This document shows, piece by piece, positions 22,462 through 33,261 of a DNA stretch of 64,000 bases. Position 1 is the stretch's first letter; each line of letters opens with the position of its first letter. The position numbers and the translations under genes are program-made. This stretch comes from Dichetophora obliterata (taxonomy: Eukaryota > Arthropoda > Insecta > Diptera > Sciomyzidae), in the NCBI GenBank assembly GCA_963920525.1, contig OY986438.1, forward strand, positions 119,515,720 through 119,579,719, in the 5' to 3' direction. The notes beneath the pieces were generated by a model. It ran no database searches. It saw nothing but the letters and a program-made list of their open reading frames with translations, and had not been told where the DNA came from.

Positions 22462-23315
22462 ATAACACCGTACGTCAGCACTTTTCACACACGGAAGTGG
22501 ACCAACCATATACACGTGAAATTAGAGACAAAGGCTAGTAAAACTGATTTCTCACTTTTTCTCTAGAACGTCAGGGTTTCTTTTTCTTTTATGATAAAAG
22601 AGATTGTATTCTTTCACTTGATACCCATATTGTCATGTTTTGAAGGAGTGACGTACTTATTTAAACAAGTTTTCGTACACAAATACTATTTGTAACTTCC
22701 CTCCAGGAAAAATTGGAAGGCTTCCATCTTAAAGTGATAAAGAAACATTCCCCACCGTATCTTTCGGAAGCTTAAGAGTAGTTTTGTATTTATGCTGTTT
22801 CCAAACGGCTTCTTTAAAAATGCATGTGGAAACTTTTACTTACTGTCAAGCAATGACAAAAGAAAATATTAATATCATTGTTTCCTGGCCGCTTGTTATA
22901 GAATACTAGTGGTAGAGCGCTTAACTGTCGCTCAGGGGTCCCGGGTTAGATCCTGACCGGGCATTTTCATAACAAGGGAGAGGAATGTTTCCACATTCAT
23001 TTTTGGAACAGGGGAGAGGACTACTTCCAATTCATTTTTTAAGACAGCGGAGAGGAATGTTTCCCTTTAATGATATGCTATGTAAAAAAAGAAATGGAAT
23101 GTCCAACGGAAGGGAATGCTTCCTACATTCTATGGATTGTTTCCAGTTTATATCCGGAAATGTTTCCATTTCCTGGAGGGTTAAAAGTGTTTTTTTAAAA
23201 AAAATCCTGACGTTCTAAAAAGGTGAGAACGCAGTTTTACTATGCCTCTAGTTTCACGTGTATTTTGTTTACTTTTTGTGTAAAAGTTTTTTCCGATTAT
23301 TGTGGTACGGTGTAA
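22462..23315. mobile_element. Long-TIR non-coding element with tRNA-like core
   Basis: About 105 bp at the left (22462-22570) are an imperfect inverted repeat of 23200-23315, sharing ACACCGTAC, ATACACGTGAAA, TAGTAAAACTG and AGAACGTCAGG in order. The middle has repeated GGGGAGAGGA/TTTCCA words (22975-23180). A tRNA-like motif lies in the centre. No target duplication is clear. Confidence 0.55.
22900..22963 (+). other. tRNA-like sequence
   Basis: TAGTGGTAGAGCGC (about 22907) fits an A box and D-arm. GGGTTAGATCCTGACCGGGCA fits a B box and 3' acceptor strand. A matching 5' acceptor strand (GCCCGGT) is missing, so a real tRNA is unlikely. It is flanked by CTTGTTAT and ATAACAAG. Confidence 0.4.
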
Positions 23316-23352
23316 TACATAGTAAAATAGTGATAAATGCCACATAATTATA

Positions 23353-23515
23353 CAGGGTGTGCCTCAATAAAGTGCAAATATTTACAGAGGTGACAGGTGA
23401 TGTCGAGTTGTGGGAGGGGGTCTATTTCCACCTCCTTAGGAGCTACAGGGTTTAGTATTATTGCATGACTTTGCTGAAGGTTATTGTTGTTAGCAGAAAA
23501 ACTAGATCACGGAAC
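23353..23515. mobile_element. Possible mariner-type terminus
   Basis: TA followed by CAGGGTGTGCCTCAATAAAG resembles the CAGGGT-starting ends of mariner-like elements seen elsewhere in this window. No matching right end or transposase was found. Confidence 0.25.
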
Positions 23516-23519
23516 ACTT

Positions 23520-25170
23520 ATTTTAAGAACTCATTTGAAAAACATTGAATTGATCTTTCTAACGGTGTATCAACAAACCCACCCGATGTATCCATTCCCG
23601 AGCTGTGCTCGTGTGAAGATGGAATCAATCCGTTGAAACTACTAAATTTAAAATTTTTAAACAATTTTCTCATAATTTCGCGTTTTAAATCATGTATGCT
23701 ATCAACAATTAATTTGAAAAATGTTTCGCCTCTAGACTTCAACTTGTTTGGTATAAAAATTTAAAAGCCACCATTTTAATTTTTTTTTAAAGAATGCAAA
23801 GGGAGATTTAATGTTTCGTATGTCCTCAGGGAAAACTGTTAAATAATTTATAATATAATACGGAGTAGGAGTTTCTATATAGAGAAGTGCGAAAAGCAGA
23901 CGAGTGCACTGTTAACTATTAGTTACGTCGCAAAATGTAAGCTTGTAATTATTTTAAACTAATATTTTCTTTTAAAGTAAAGTTTAAAGTAATAAAGATG
24001 TCCAACTGGAAAAATTTTTCTATCTCTAAACAGATAAATGAAGGGGTTTACATACGTGTACGGTTACAAATTTTTCGAACTGCACATTTTTACAGTAAAT
24101 TCAATTGATGCATTCTATATAATAACTTATACCATATTCAATGCCCAATAACTTATACCATACTCCAATTTGGAGTAAAATATGCCATAATAAATAATTT
24201 TTAATGTATTGTTGGAGTCGTATTTTTTAAGGCGTCTATTTTGACGCTCAGGTATTCGAAATGGTTTACTCTTTCATTATTGAATCAATTAGGATCGCTT
24301 ACGATATCAACATTTAAATAATTTTAAAACATGGGTTAGCACAGGTATATAATAGGTGGCGTTTACAGTTTGCTGCATGAAATGTTGTCAGGTGACTCTT
24401 GGATCTTAGGATGAAAAAACATTATTTTGGTTTTGTTATTGACAACTAATTTACGGGCAGCCAACCATCTTCGCAGTAGGTAGACATCGTGGTTTATATT
24501 AGTACGTTTAGAGGAACAGTTGAATTATACACAATTCCAAGGTCATCTGGGAGATGACAAAAACAGGGCAAAAACAGGGTACAACACATTTTTTTGAACA
24601 CAGAATCACATAGATTTCTGGATTTTCACTCTATGAGATCGGTTTTTCAAGAAAAACTCGAACCATTTGTAAAAGAAACCACTTGTGCCCACACTAAAGA
24701 GCTTATTAGAGACAATCAGGATCGACCATATCGAAAACTTTGGTTATGTCAACAAAAAATGCAGCACAAATTTGTTTCCTATCTAATTCTTTATGCAACA
24801 AAGAGCAAAAGTCCAGGAGAGCATCAACAGTAGAACGACCCTCTCTAAAATCAAACTATTGTGGATTAAAAAAAATGTAATTTTATTAAATTACCGTTGT
24901 AACCAACCTACTTTTAAATTTTTTAATATAAAGACAAAAGGAAAATTGGCCTGTAATTACTCATATTATCCATGCTTCCTTTTTTAAACAGTGGTAATGC
25001 ATTAGCACATTTAAGATTCTCCGGGAAAATGTCAGAGACTATACCTAAATAAGAGATATGCTTAAGAATGTTAACAATGTTGAAGGCAATGTTTTCCATT
25101 AAAATTTTAGAAACACCATCATTGCCGCAGAAATAACAATTCCTTAAAGACTTAATCACATTTAACATTT
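23520..25170 (-). pseudogene. Degenerate non-LTR reverse transcriptase relic
   Basis: Reading down the minus strand: ENLKCANALPLFKKGSMDN and YRPIFLLS (start of the RT), FVDITKVFDMVDPDCL (the Asp of RT motif A), FYKWFEFFLKNRSHRVKIQ, YLLRRWLAARKLVVNNKTK and YSKLEYGISYW (thumb region). The reading frame changes repeatedly and stops are frequent. The segment carrying the YxDD box is not clear. It is older and more diverged than the element at 27.8 kb. The 3' boundary is uncertain; 23520-24000 may be C-terminal or unrelated. Confidence 0.7.
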
Positions 25171-26456
25171 CAAGTCCATATTAATCATTAATTCCGATAT
25201 GCTTTAGTTCATAGATCAGTTCATTAAGTTGTAAACATAATTTTGAAAATAATTTGTGGCGTCAGTTGCTTTCTTTTCCCGCTTGTAAAAATTTGCCGCT
25301 GATGACATTGTAATGCACAACTGTTAGCGAAAACAAAATTTTGTTTGTGCTCAAATTATTTTCTTTTCATTGTTCAAACAACAGTTTGACTTTATTCGTC
25401 TGTTAAGCAATATCGTGTTTTCTAACAGAAAGTTTTGCAGTGAAGTGTGTTTGTGAAGACTATTAATTTTTATGTGTAAACCAGAACAAAGTTTCATATA
25501 TAAAATAACTTAGCATTATTAAACATTTATACTTAAATGCTTGATAAAAAGTAATAAATTCGTTCATTAAATTGTAAAAATTATTGTGGAAATAATTTGT
25601 GGCGTCATTTGCTTTTATGTGCTTCTTTTCGGTGTTTTCCCTTTCGTTTTCGTTGTGTCTTTGGCATAGAGAGGCCTCTCCAATTTTGTGCGTCATTTTT
25701 TTGTTCTCTCCTATCTTGTGCATGTCTACTCACATTGTCGCTTACTGTGTAAGGTAGATGTCATCAATGTCTTAGCGGCCATGTCCAAACAAATGTAATT
25801 GAAAATTGTAAACAGACTTCAGAGGCCCCGTAGCTACATTGTATATAAGAAATAATTAGTTACGTCGTGTGTCCATTTAATACTGGGTTTGCTCACATTA
25901 TTTTCATCTTAATGTTCAAACAACAGTTTGACTTTATTCGTCTGAGTAGCAGTATCATTTTTTCTAATATGAAGTTTTGCAGTAAAGTGTGTTTGTGAAA
26001 ATAATGAATCTGTATAACCATAACCATAACAAAGATTTATGCATAGAATAACTAAATGTTATTAAATATTTATTTTGAAATGCTCTATAAAAGGTAATAA
26101 ATTCGTTCATTAAATTGTAAAAATGATCACGAAATTTTTTGTGGCGTCATTAGCTTATGTTTGCTTCTTTTCGGTGTGTTCTCTTTCGTTTTATTTGTGT
26201 TTATGGCTTAGAAAATATTTTCTTTCATTTTTTTTTTATCTCCAATTTTGTGCGTAAGTTTTTGTTCTCTCCTTTCGGTGCATGCCTTCTTCCATCAATG
26301 CGGCAATGTCAGAACAAATGTAATTCAGAATTGTATACAGGCGTTGGAGGCCTCGCAGCTACTGTTTATTTAAGAAATAAATGGTTACGTCATATGTCCA
26401 TTTACCACTGGGTTGTTTCTTTTCGATGTGTTCTCTTTCGTTGTGTTTTTTTGTTA

Positions 26457-26988
26457 TGCCGTGGTTATGCTAACCAAACATGTTCGGTGTTCAATTTTGT
26501 TAATTTGTTCTCTTCGCTGAAATGTTTGTTTGGTGGTTATGCTATGATTGGTGGCACAGTTGCATTATATGTAATGGTATGTCAAAACACAAAAAAGCAC
26601 AACCCTCATTTGCATTTTTGTACTTAAAATTAACGAATTAAAATATACGAACTGATATTACTTACTCTAAATTTATATTATAATATCTTAAACAAAATGG
26701 TTTGCATATATCTGACATGCTAGCTAGCTGTTTATGTTAAGGGTTACTTGAAGACACAATCAACTTCACTTTTTAATACTTTTACCTACTTTTTTGATGC
26801 TATTATACAAAATGACTACAGCCAATACTGGAAAGTTCGGCATGTTTGGCGTTTCAATCAGCAATCAAAATGTTCAGTCCGAGAGCGAGAAAATGAATAT
26901 GAGAAAAAGTTCATTTCTTCATTTTATACGTGAAACAATAACAACAAAAAATGTTCGGCAATCATGTTTGGCTAGCATAACCACGGCA
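26457..26988. mobile_element. Harbinger-like MITE with TTA duplication
   Basis: Left end TGCCGTGGTTATGCTAACCA continues into AACATG, and the right end is its inverse with one mismatch over 26 bp. TTA flanks both ends (26454-26456, 26989-26991). Subterminal words ATGTTCGG are inverted as well. 532 bp, non-coding. Confidence 0.75.
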
Positions 26989-27047
26989 TTAGAGAGGATT
27001 TTCGTTAAAATCTTGTTTTTTGTCCTCTCCTATTTTGTGCGTCATTA

Positions 27048-27219
27048 GCGGGGTTCACATAATCCTACATGTTGTCACGCCTGGCGTGATGGCCTTGAAT
27101 TTGAAATATTTCAAATTCAAGATACCATGTTGTCAGTCGGCTGTATCGAGCGTTCGAACGGTCAAATACGAGGCTTGTCCTACAATGCGTGACAACATGT
27201 AGGACCATGTGAGCCCCGC
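27048..27219. mobile_element. Small MITE with TA flanks and a central 28-bp palindrome
   Basis: Ends GCGGGGTTCACATAATCCTA and its near-inverse pair over about 33 bp (TACATGTTGTCACGC is exact). TA lies outside both ends. Positions 27094-27121 form a perfect 28-bp palindrome (CTTGAATTTGAAAT and its complement). Confidence 0.75.
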
Positions 27220-27240
27220 TATTGGCATCACACTTAAGGC

Positions 27241-27830
27241 CCAACCAAAATAGACGAAATGAGACGATAGCAACTTGACTAACGTCTGAACTCGTTACGG
27301 ATGTTTACGGACTTAACCCAAAATGAAACGAGTTGCTCAACTAGTCTGAATCAGCTGATCAGTTGGCAATCGAATTTTATTTATTTATTTTATTTGTGCA
27401 TTTTTTAATTTTTAATAAAGAATAAAAAAATTGGAAGTAAATTCTTCGATTTCAGAATAAATAAAAATATCAGTGAAAAAAAATGCAGTGAAATACAAAA
27501 ACCCTCGGACAAAGTCAAAAGTTATGCCGCAGGAAAAAACTAAGGATGCAGAAAAATTTATTTTGACGAGTACTCTGCAAAAATATATGAAGCCGGTGAG
27601 GTCAAAAATTCGTTCCACTCTAATGTTTAAGTAATACATGTGTTTTATTATTTTAAGGCATATTTTTAATTACATTAGTATAGTTTGTGCTACTATGGTT
27701 TCTATTCAAAATAAAACATTGAACTTTGAAAAAGGTGAAAAAACGGGAAAATGTTAAGGGAAGAACGGGAATAACTTATTTAAATGCATAAAAAAACGGG
27801 AATGATCTCCCCCAAAATCTGGCAACACTG
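27241..27830. other. No gene recognised
   Basis: Mostly AT-rich with a more balanced stretch at 27240-27370 (CGAACTCGTTACGGATG). No transposon termini or protein-like frame were found. Confidence 0.35.
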
Positions 27831-27935
27831 TTTACATGTGAAAAGTTGCGCTCAGAGAGCGCACAGTGAGCTAAGGAGCGCCCAGCACTCCATAAAAAAT
27901 TTTTACTTTAAAAATTTGTTGATGAAAATGTCGAA

Positions 27936-28706
27936 ATGCGGCTACTAGAAGATCGCCTCCTCTCACACTATGACAAATCAGTCAAGCAACTTTCTGAAGA
28001 CATCGCTAGCGTCGAAATCAAGATTATGGAGAAAGTGGATATTGAAGTGTGCGCTCTTAATTCAGCGTGCAGCGAATTGAACAACAAAATTCTCCTGATG
28101 GAAAAGCAATTGAGTGCATTAAATAATCGATGTGATGATCTTGAGCGGTCAAGAGATAAGCTTATCAGCATCAATAACAGCATCACAAACAACAACAAGG
28201 TTCCTGATTACTCATCGGATGCTGTCATATTTGGTCTGCCTGCTTCTATTGATGAGAATTTGAAGAGTACATTCAATCGTGTGTGCCACTACATAGATTT
28301 TCAGCCTCCCATTATAAGAGACATCTTTAGAGTGAAATCAAACCAGCGCAACCCGAACTCGATTGTGATCATTAAATTCTCTTCTCGATTTGATAGAAAT
28401 CGAGTGCTCAAAGCATTTGGAGATTTTCGCAGGAGAACTAAATCAGCTGTCAATCTGAGAGATGTAGGTTTTGATTCGAGCAATAACATCTACATACACG
28501 AGAGCCTGAACGCTGAATGTCGCAAACTTCTGCAAGCTGCGATTGCTTGCAAACGCAAAAAAAGCATCTTTAATGCGTATACTTTTCGTGGATCGGTGTA
28601 TATTAGACCGGAAAAAAATGCAGACAGCTTTATTATCAGTAGTGTGGATGATCTACCTAGTTCTTCTCCCAACGCCAGCTTGGATTCTATGGCACCTGGC
28701 AGCTGA
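27936..28706 (+). CDS. Retrotransposon ORF1 protein (coiled coil plus RRM-like)
   Basis: 256 residues. Residues about 10-90 have heptad-like Leu/Ile spacing with many charged residues and should form a coiled coil for trimer or multimer assembly. Residues about 95-240 include SDAVIFGLPASIDENLKSTF, DIFRVKS and SIVIIKFSSRFDRNRVL, a pattern of an RNA-recognition-type fold, then a C-terminal domain with ESLNAECRKLLQAA and RGSVYIRPEKNADSF. This is the ORF1p architecture of CR1/L1-like elements: nucleic-acid binding and chaperoning of the retrotransposon RNA. The ATG follows an in-frame stop 30-40 nt upstream, so the start is acceptable, but 5' truncation is possible. Confidence 0.85.
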   Translation: MRLLEDRLLSHYDKSVKQLSEDIASVEIKIMEKVDIEVCALNSACSELNNKILLMEKQLSALNNRCDDLERSRDKLISINNSITNNNKVPDYSSDAVIFGLPASIDENLKSTFNRVCHYIDFQPPIIRDIFRVKSNQRNPNSIVIIKFSSRFDRNRVLKAFGDFRRRTKSAVNLRDVGFDSSNNIYIHESLNAECRKLLQAAIACKRKKSIFNAYTFRGSVYIRPEKNADSFIISSVDDLPSSSPNASLDSMAPGS

Positions 28707-28928
28707 ATATATACATTTAAAATATTTATCGCTTACTATGCCCATTAAAATTTTAATATTTTATTTTCTATTTTTAATCTTGAACTATATAAACTCTTTA
28801 TTTTCACTTTACCTTTTATTTTCAACCATCTTCTCTCTTTTATCCGTCTTATCTCTTTTACTTTCAATTCTTCAATTGTTTAAATGCTTTCAGTTTATTA
28901 TTAATTTTATTATCTATATTCTTTTAAT

Positions 28929-31758
28929 ATGACAGTTGTAAATAATGCTGTTTTTGGCGTAAATGACAATCATAAGACTGTGATTGAAGTTATGTGTAGG
29001 CAGCATGCAGGTTTAAGAATCGTACATTTCAATGCTAGAAGTTTAAATGACTTTAAACTAGATTACGCGCGACATGTTTTTGTGGAATCTTCTGTTGATG
29101 TCATTTGTGTCTCGGAAACTTGGTTTCATGAGGACATAAATGACTCCTATCTAAATCTGAAAAATTTCAAACTTTTTCGAAAAGACAGACGAGACAAGAG
29201 AGGTGGTGGGGTTGCTATCTATTGTAAGGAATATCTCAATGCTAATTTTCTAGGTAGCTCAAGCGAATCTGATATAGAATTCTTAAACATTGAAATTCTA
29301 GGCAATGGTATAAAAGTATTTATTTCATGCGTTTATAATCCTAACCGCAACTGCAATTTGGTCCCGTTCTTCACCTCATTGTCGAATTGTGCTATTAATT
29401 ATGAACACTTTATTATATCTGGAGACTTTAACATTAATCTACTTCAACACGACAATCTTTCCAACAGCTTTCTCGACCGCATTTCTGAAGTTGGACTTAC
29501 TGTTGTAAATTCTTTTATGCCCACTAGGTTTTCAAACAACTCTCTGCCGAGCCTACTAGACATCTTTATGGTATCTGATGCTTCGTCTATTTTGCTTTTT
29601 GATCAAATCTCGTTTGTATCTGATCACGACCTCCTCTTCTGTGCGCTTAATATCTGCCTTGCACCTGTTGTACCGGTCAGTTACTTTTCATACCGTGATT
29701 TTAGATCCATTGACAGCAGCTCTTTATACAATGATTTGTCATTAATAAACTGGTCAGATTGCTGGTTTTTAAATTCAGTCGATGACAAGCTTAACTTTTT
29801 TATTGAGAAAATTAATACTCTTTTTGACACTCATGTTCCCTTACGTAGGCGCCGAGTAATAAATAAAAGTTGCCCTTGGTTTACGCAGACGGTTAAAGTG
29901 GCATTAAAATATCGGTCAAAGACATATCGTAAATGGAAGCGTAACCCAACTGTGCTCAATTGGGATGAGCACAGAAGAGCCAGGAACGAAGCTTCATCTG
30001 CTGTTAGACTTTCCAAGTCAAACTTTTTCAAGTCCAGATTGAACCCTGCTCTACCTTCAAAACAGCTATGGAGAAACTTAAAAGGTATTGGAGTTTGCAA
30101 CAAAGACAGCGAAGCCTGTAATATAGATCCTAACCATTTGAACGATTATTTTGTTGCTACCTCTACATCGAATGGTTCGCATGCCATCGTTGATGATGGT
30201 AGTGATAGTTATGATTTGGAATCTCCAAACGAATTTCAATTTAAGGCAGTAGGTGAATTGGATGTAGCTCGATGCACTAGCAAAATAAAATCAAATGCTG
30301 CAGGGGAGGATGGAATTTCAATAAGATTTGTTAAGCTTATTTTACCATACGTCCTTAGCCCGCTTGCCCACATAATAAACCATTGCTTTACTACATCGTA
30401 TTATCCCCAGGCTTGGAAGGTGGCGACTATTATTCCTGTTGCAAAAAAAACCAAACCCTTGCGGCCCATGTGATTTCCGCCCAATAAGTCTTCTGTCCTC
30501 TATATCCAAAGTGTGTGAGGCGCTCATGGCCGAGCAGATATCCCGCCACTTGAGCCTTTACAATCTCATGTCGCACTTACAGTCTGGTTTTCGTCCTGGG
30601 CACAGCTGCTCTACTGCTGTGGTCAAAGTACTTGATGACATAAGAGTACCCTATGATTCGGGCGATTTGACACTGCTGTGCTTACTAGATTTCTCTAAAG
30701 CTTTCGACACCGTCAGCCACTCTATCCTCTGCAGAAAACTTTCCCAACATTTTAGGTTCTCTAAATCCGCAGTCCGCCTCTTAAAAAGCTATTTGATAGG
30801 TAGGTCTCAGAGAGTTAGGTTGGGAAATAATTTATCTCTTTTAAAGGGCACATCTAGTGGAGTACCTCAAGGCTCAGTACTTGGTCCGTTGTTATTCACC
30901 ATGTTCATAAATGACATATTTAGGAAGTGTCACCACGTCACAATGCATGCATACGCTGATGACCTCCAACTTTACTTGTCGAGGCCAATAGGTCTAGTTA
31001 AAGATTTATGCGCTAGAGTCAATGAGGACTTAGCCGTGATATCAAATTGGGCTGTTGATAACATGCTCATGCTGAACCCCTCGAAATCTTATGTATTGCC
31101 AATTTCAAAAAAAACGTTCAGCAATGAAGACCTGTCTCCAATTTTGCTTAACAACGTGAAGCTTAAACTAGTTTGTAAGGTCACCAATCTTGGATTTAAA
31201 ATAAACTCTTCTCTATCCTGTGGTGATCAAATCAATTCTTGCATAAAAAAAATTTACTATGTCCTTCGAAATCTGCGGATGACATCAAGCTTTGTGCCTC
31301 AAGAAACTAGGAAAAAACTAGTTTTGCAGCTGTTGATGCCAGTAATAACTTACTCGGAAGTCGTATACTGTAAACTCGATTCTCGGTCGTTGCACAAGCT
31401 TTTAGTTGCCTTCAATAATGCAGCCCGGTATGTATATGGCTTAAGAAGGTTTGATCATATATCTGCCCACAGTAAAAAATTGCTTGGTCGTGACCTACAA
31501 AGCTACCTTGAAGCTAGACACACTATATTTCTACACCGAATCATTTACACACAAAAACCATCGTACCTTTTTGAAAAAATAGAGTTCTGTAGGTCAAGCA
31601 GAAACATGAACCTTATGATCCCTAGATATAACTTCGTTAACTCCAGTAGATTGTTTTTCGTCAGTGGTATAAGATCGTGGAATTCTTTGCCATTCAATAT
31701 TAAAAGTGTTTCCAATCATAAGAAATTTAAGCATTTAATCTTTGAATACTTCTCTTAA
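28929..31758 (+). CDS. Retrotransposon ORF2: APE endonuclease and reverse transcriptase, one frameshift
   Basis: Frame 28929-30473 encodes an apurinic-like endonuclease: HFNARSL, VSETWFHED (catalytic Glu), GDFNINL and SDHDLLFCAL (Asp-His). A linker and the start of the RT follow (AGEDGISIRFVK). The frame passes at the 8-A run 30443-30450 into 30439-31758, which reads FRPISLLSS, LLDFSKAFDTVSH (motif A Asp), SGVPQGSVLGPLLF, HAYADDLQLY (catalytic YADD) and the C-terminal IRSWNSLPFNI. One A too many in the homopolymer explains the shift. All catalytic motifs are present. It may be a true lesion or an assembly error. Confidence 0.88.
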
Positions 31759-32045
31759 CTTTTTCTTGTTTCTTCCTTTCTCGCCTGTACTTTATCTACC
31801 TTTAATTATACTTCTATATAATATTTCTAAGTCTACATTATTATTTTTGTTTTTGTTTTGTTCTTACTATTTTTAATTAATTGCTTCAAAATCAATTTTT
31901 AGGTTTTAATTTAATTTGATGTTATTTTATTATGTATCTTTATGTTGTTATCTCTTATGTTCATAGCGGCATGCAAAAGATTTTATCTTATATGTCAACA
32001 ACTTTTGTTAAATAAATATCGTAAAAAATATCGTAAATAAAAATA
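31759..32045 (+). other. Retrotransposon 3' UTR and repeat tail
   Basis: T-rich sequence following the ORF2 stop. It ends in two to three copies of an AAATATCGTAA-like unit rather than poly(A), as in several CR1-group elements that use short 3' repeats for priming. Confidence 0.65.
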
Positions 32046-32133
32046 CATGATATTTAAAAAGCAGATTCAAGTTTGGTATTTCCTAAACTAACATCATCAT
32101 CCAAAATATATGTATGATTAGGAACTAAGATTC

Positions 32134-32290
32134 TTAGGCCCGGTTTCACAACTAAACTTAAGTTGTAGTTAAGTTTAAGAATTTAGTTTTTGCTGATTAG
32201 TTTAGTTATTTTGCAATATATAATCAGTTGTTGGCTGTCGATGATTTAAGTTTAGTTTAAGTTTCTTAATTTAAGTTTTAAGAAAATGGG
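32134..32290. mobile_element. Possible MITE end rich in AACTTAAG words
   Basis: GGCCCGGTTTCACAACTAAA is followed by inverted AAGTTTA/TAAACTT words, resembling the G/C-ended termini of Harbinger-like MITEs. No second terminus was found, so this is a fragment at best. Confidence 0.25.
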
Positions 32291-32779
32291 ACATATTCTT
32301 TTATACGTTCCTAGAAAAAATATAGGTACCTGTCTTTTATGAAATTTTTATATATAACACAATGTTAAAATAAACTAGTCAATTACGTTGCATGAATAAA
32401 TTAAATTTGTTTTTAAAAATTTTTTTTATATAAGTAACAGACAACTTTAAAAAAAAAATTGAAAATGACGTATTTTTTTAAATTACGTATTTTCAATCAT
32501 AAAATGACGATTTTGTATCACAGTTTTATAACAACGCTGTTTGAACGGCTAAAAAGAAAGCTCTGTTTCAAATTTTTTTTTTTTTGGAAAAACTATTTAC
32601 TATAATTAAAAAACTTTTTTGTATTAAACAACATTCTGTGTATATTAAATTCTTTTGTTTTTGTTTTTCTTCTTCTATCTGCCCTTGTAAACCTTTTGCA
32701 GTTTAGACTTCATTTTTCGACTCCAAAACGGTGCCAACGATTTCACAGCTTCTAAAAGAGGAAAATGAAAAAATCTTTG

Positions 32780-33060
32780 TTCACAAGAAAGAGAACACCA
32801 AAAATTAACTATAAGATAACCTTTTATCAGCCAATCAGACCACATATTTTTTTACGCCATTTTGAAAAAAAAAATAGAAAAATTACCCTATTTTTTACCT
32901 TTCAAACGTTCTAAAAAATTACTTCTTAATTTTTAGGGATCATTGTAGGTTATCTTATAGTTTTTGCAAATCTTACATAAAGTTTCAGCTCAAGCGGACT
33001 TATAGTTTTTCCCATAATCTTTGGCACCATTTTAAAAAATGTTGTTTTGAGAAAATCGTG
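32780..33060. repeat. Dispersed repeat, inverted relative to 39640-39840
   Basis: Sequences such as TAGGTTATCTTATAGTTTTT, TTTCAGCTCAAGCGG and ACCCTATTTTTTACCTTT have reverse-complement counterparts in 39660-39840 in the same order. The copy near 39.7 kb sits inside the hAT element at 37935-41038. Confidence 0.6.
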
Positions 33061-33247
33061 TTTAAAGTATTAATCGGACATACAAAAGCTTACATTTGTT
33101 CTAATAGTATACATACGTTTATAATTATATATTCGCTATTACTCAAGATATCGATCTGAAATGTTAAATACGGTTTCTGCACACATAGTGTAAGCTTTTC
33201 ATGAAAAATATATATAAAAAAAAAATCATATGAAAAATACCCTTTAA

Positions 33248-33261
33248 GGGGGGGGGGGGGG
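33248..33261. repeat. Run of about 14 G
   Basis: An isolated G homopolymer in AT-rich DNA. It is prone to length error in assembly. Confidence 0.8.

Larger units (their letters stand above)
25220..27240. repeat. Tandem block of about 540-bp units with two MITE insertions
   Basis: AATTTGTGGCGTCA-type words recur near 25252, 25597 and 26140; ACAGTTTGACTTTATTCGTCTG recurs at about 25379 and 25920; TAGTTACGTCGTGTGTCCAT and GGTTACGTCATATGTCCATT recur at about 25858 and 26382. The main period is 520-545 bp. A third unit is split by the MITEs at 26457-26988 and 27048-27219. No protein-like frame is conserved among units. Confidence 0.65.
27840..32045 (+). mobile_element. Nearly intact CR1/Jockey-group non-LTR retrotransposon
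   Basis: The element has a short GC-richer 5' leader (about 27840-27935), ORF1, ORF2 with endonuclease and reverse transcriptase, a 3' untranslated region of about 280 bp and a tail in which AAATATCGTAA is repeated (about 32012-32035). Only one reading-frame break is found in ORF2. The 5' limit is not fixed: no long target duplication is visible (TACATG occurs at about 27834 and 32043), so a few codons of ORF1 may be missing. Confidence 0.85.

Noticed and set aside
22900..22963. Functional tRNA gene
   Set aside because: A and B boxes are present but the 5' acceptor strand does not pair with the 3' strand.
26157..26627. 156-residue + strand frame
   Set aside because: It runs across tandem-repeat units and into a MITE at 26457, is not conserved between units and has no domain.
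27834..32048. TACATG as a target-site duplication of the retrotransposon
   Set aside because: Six bases in AT-rich DNA are too short to rely on, and the 5' end is not fixed.
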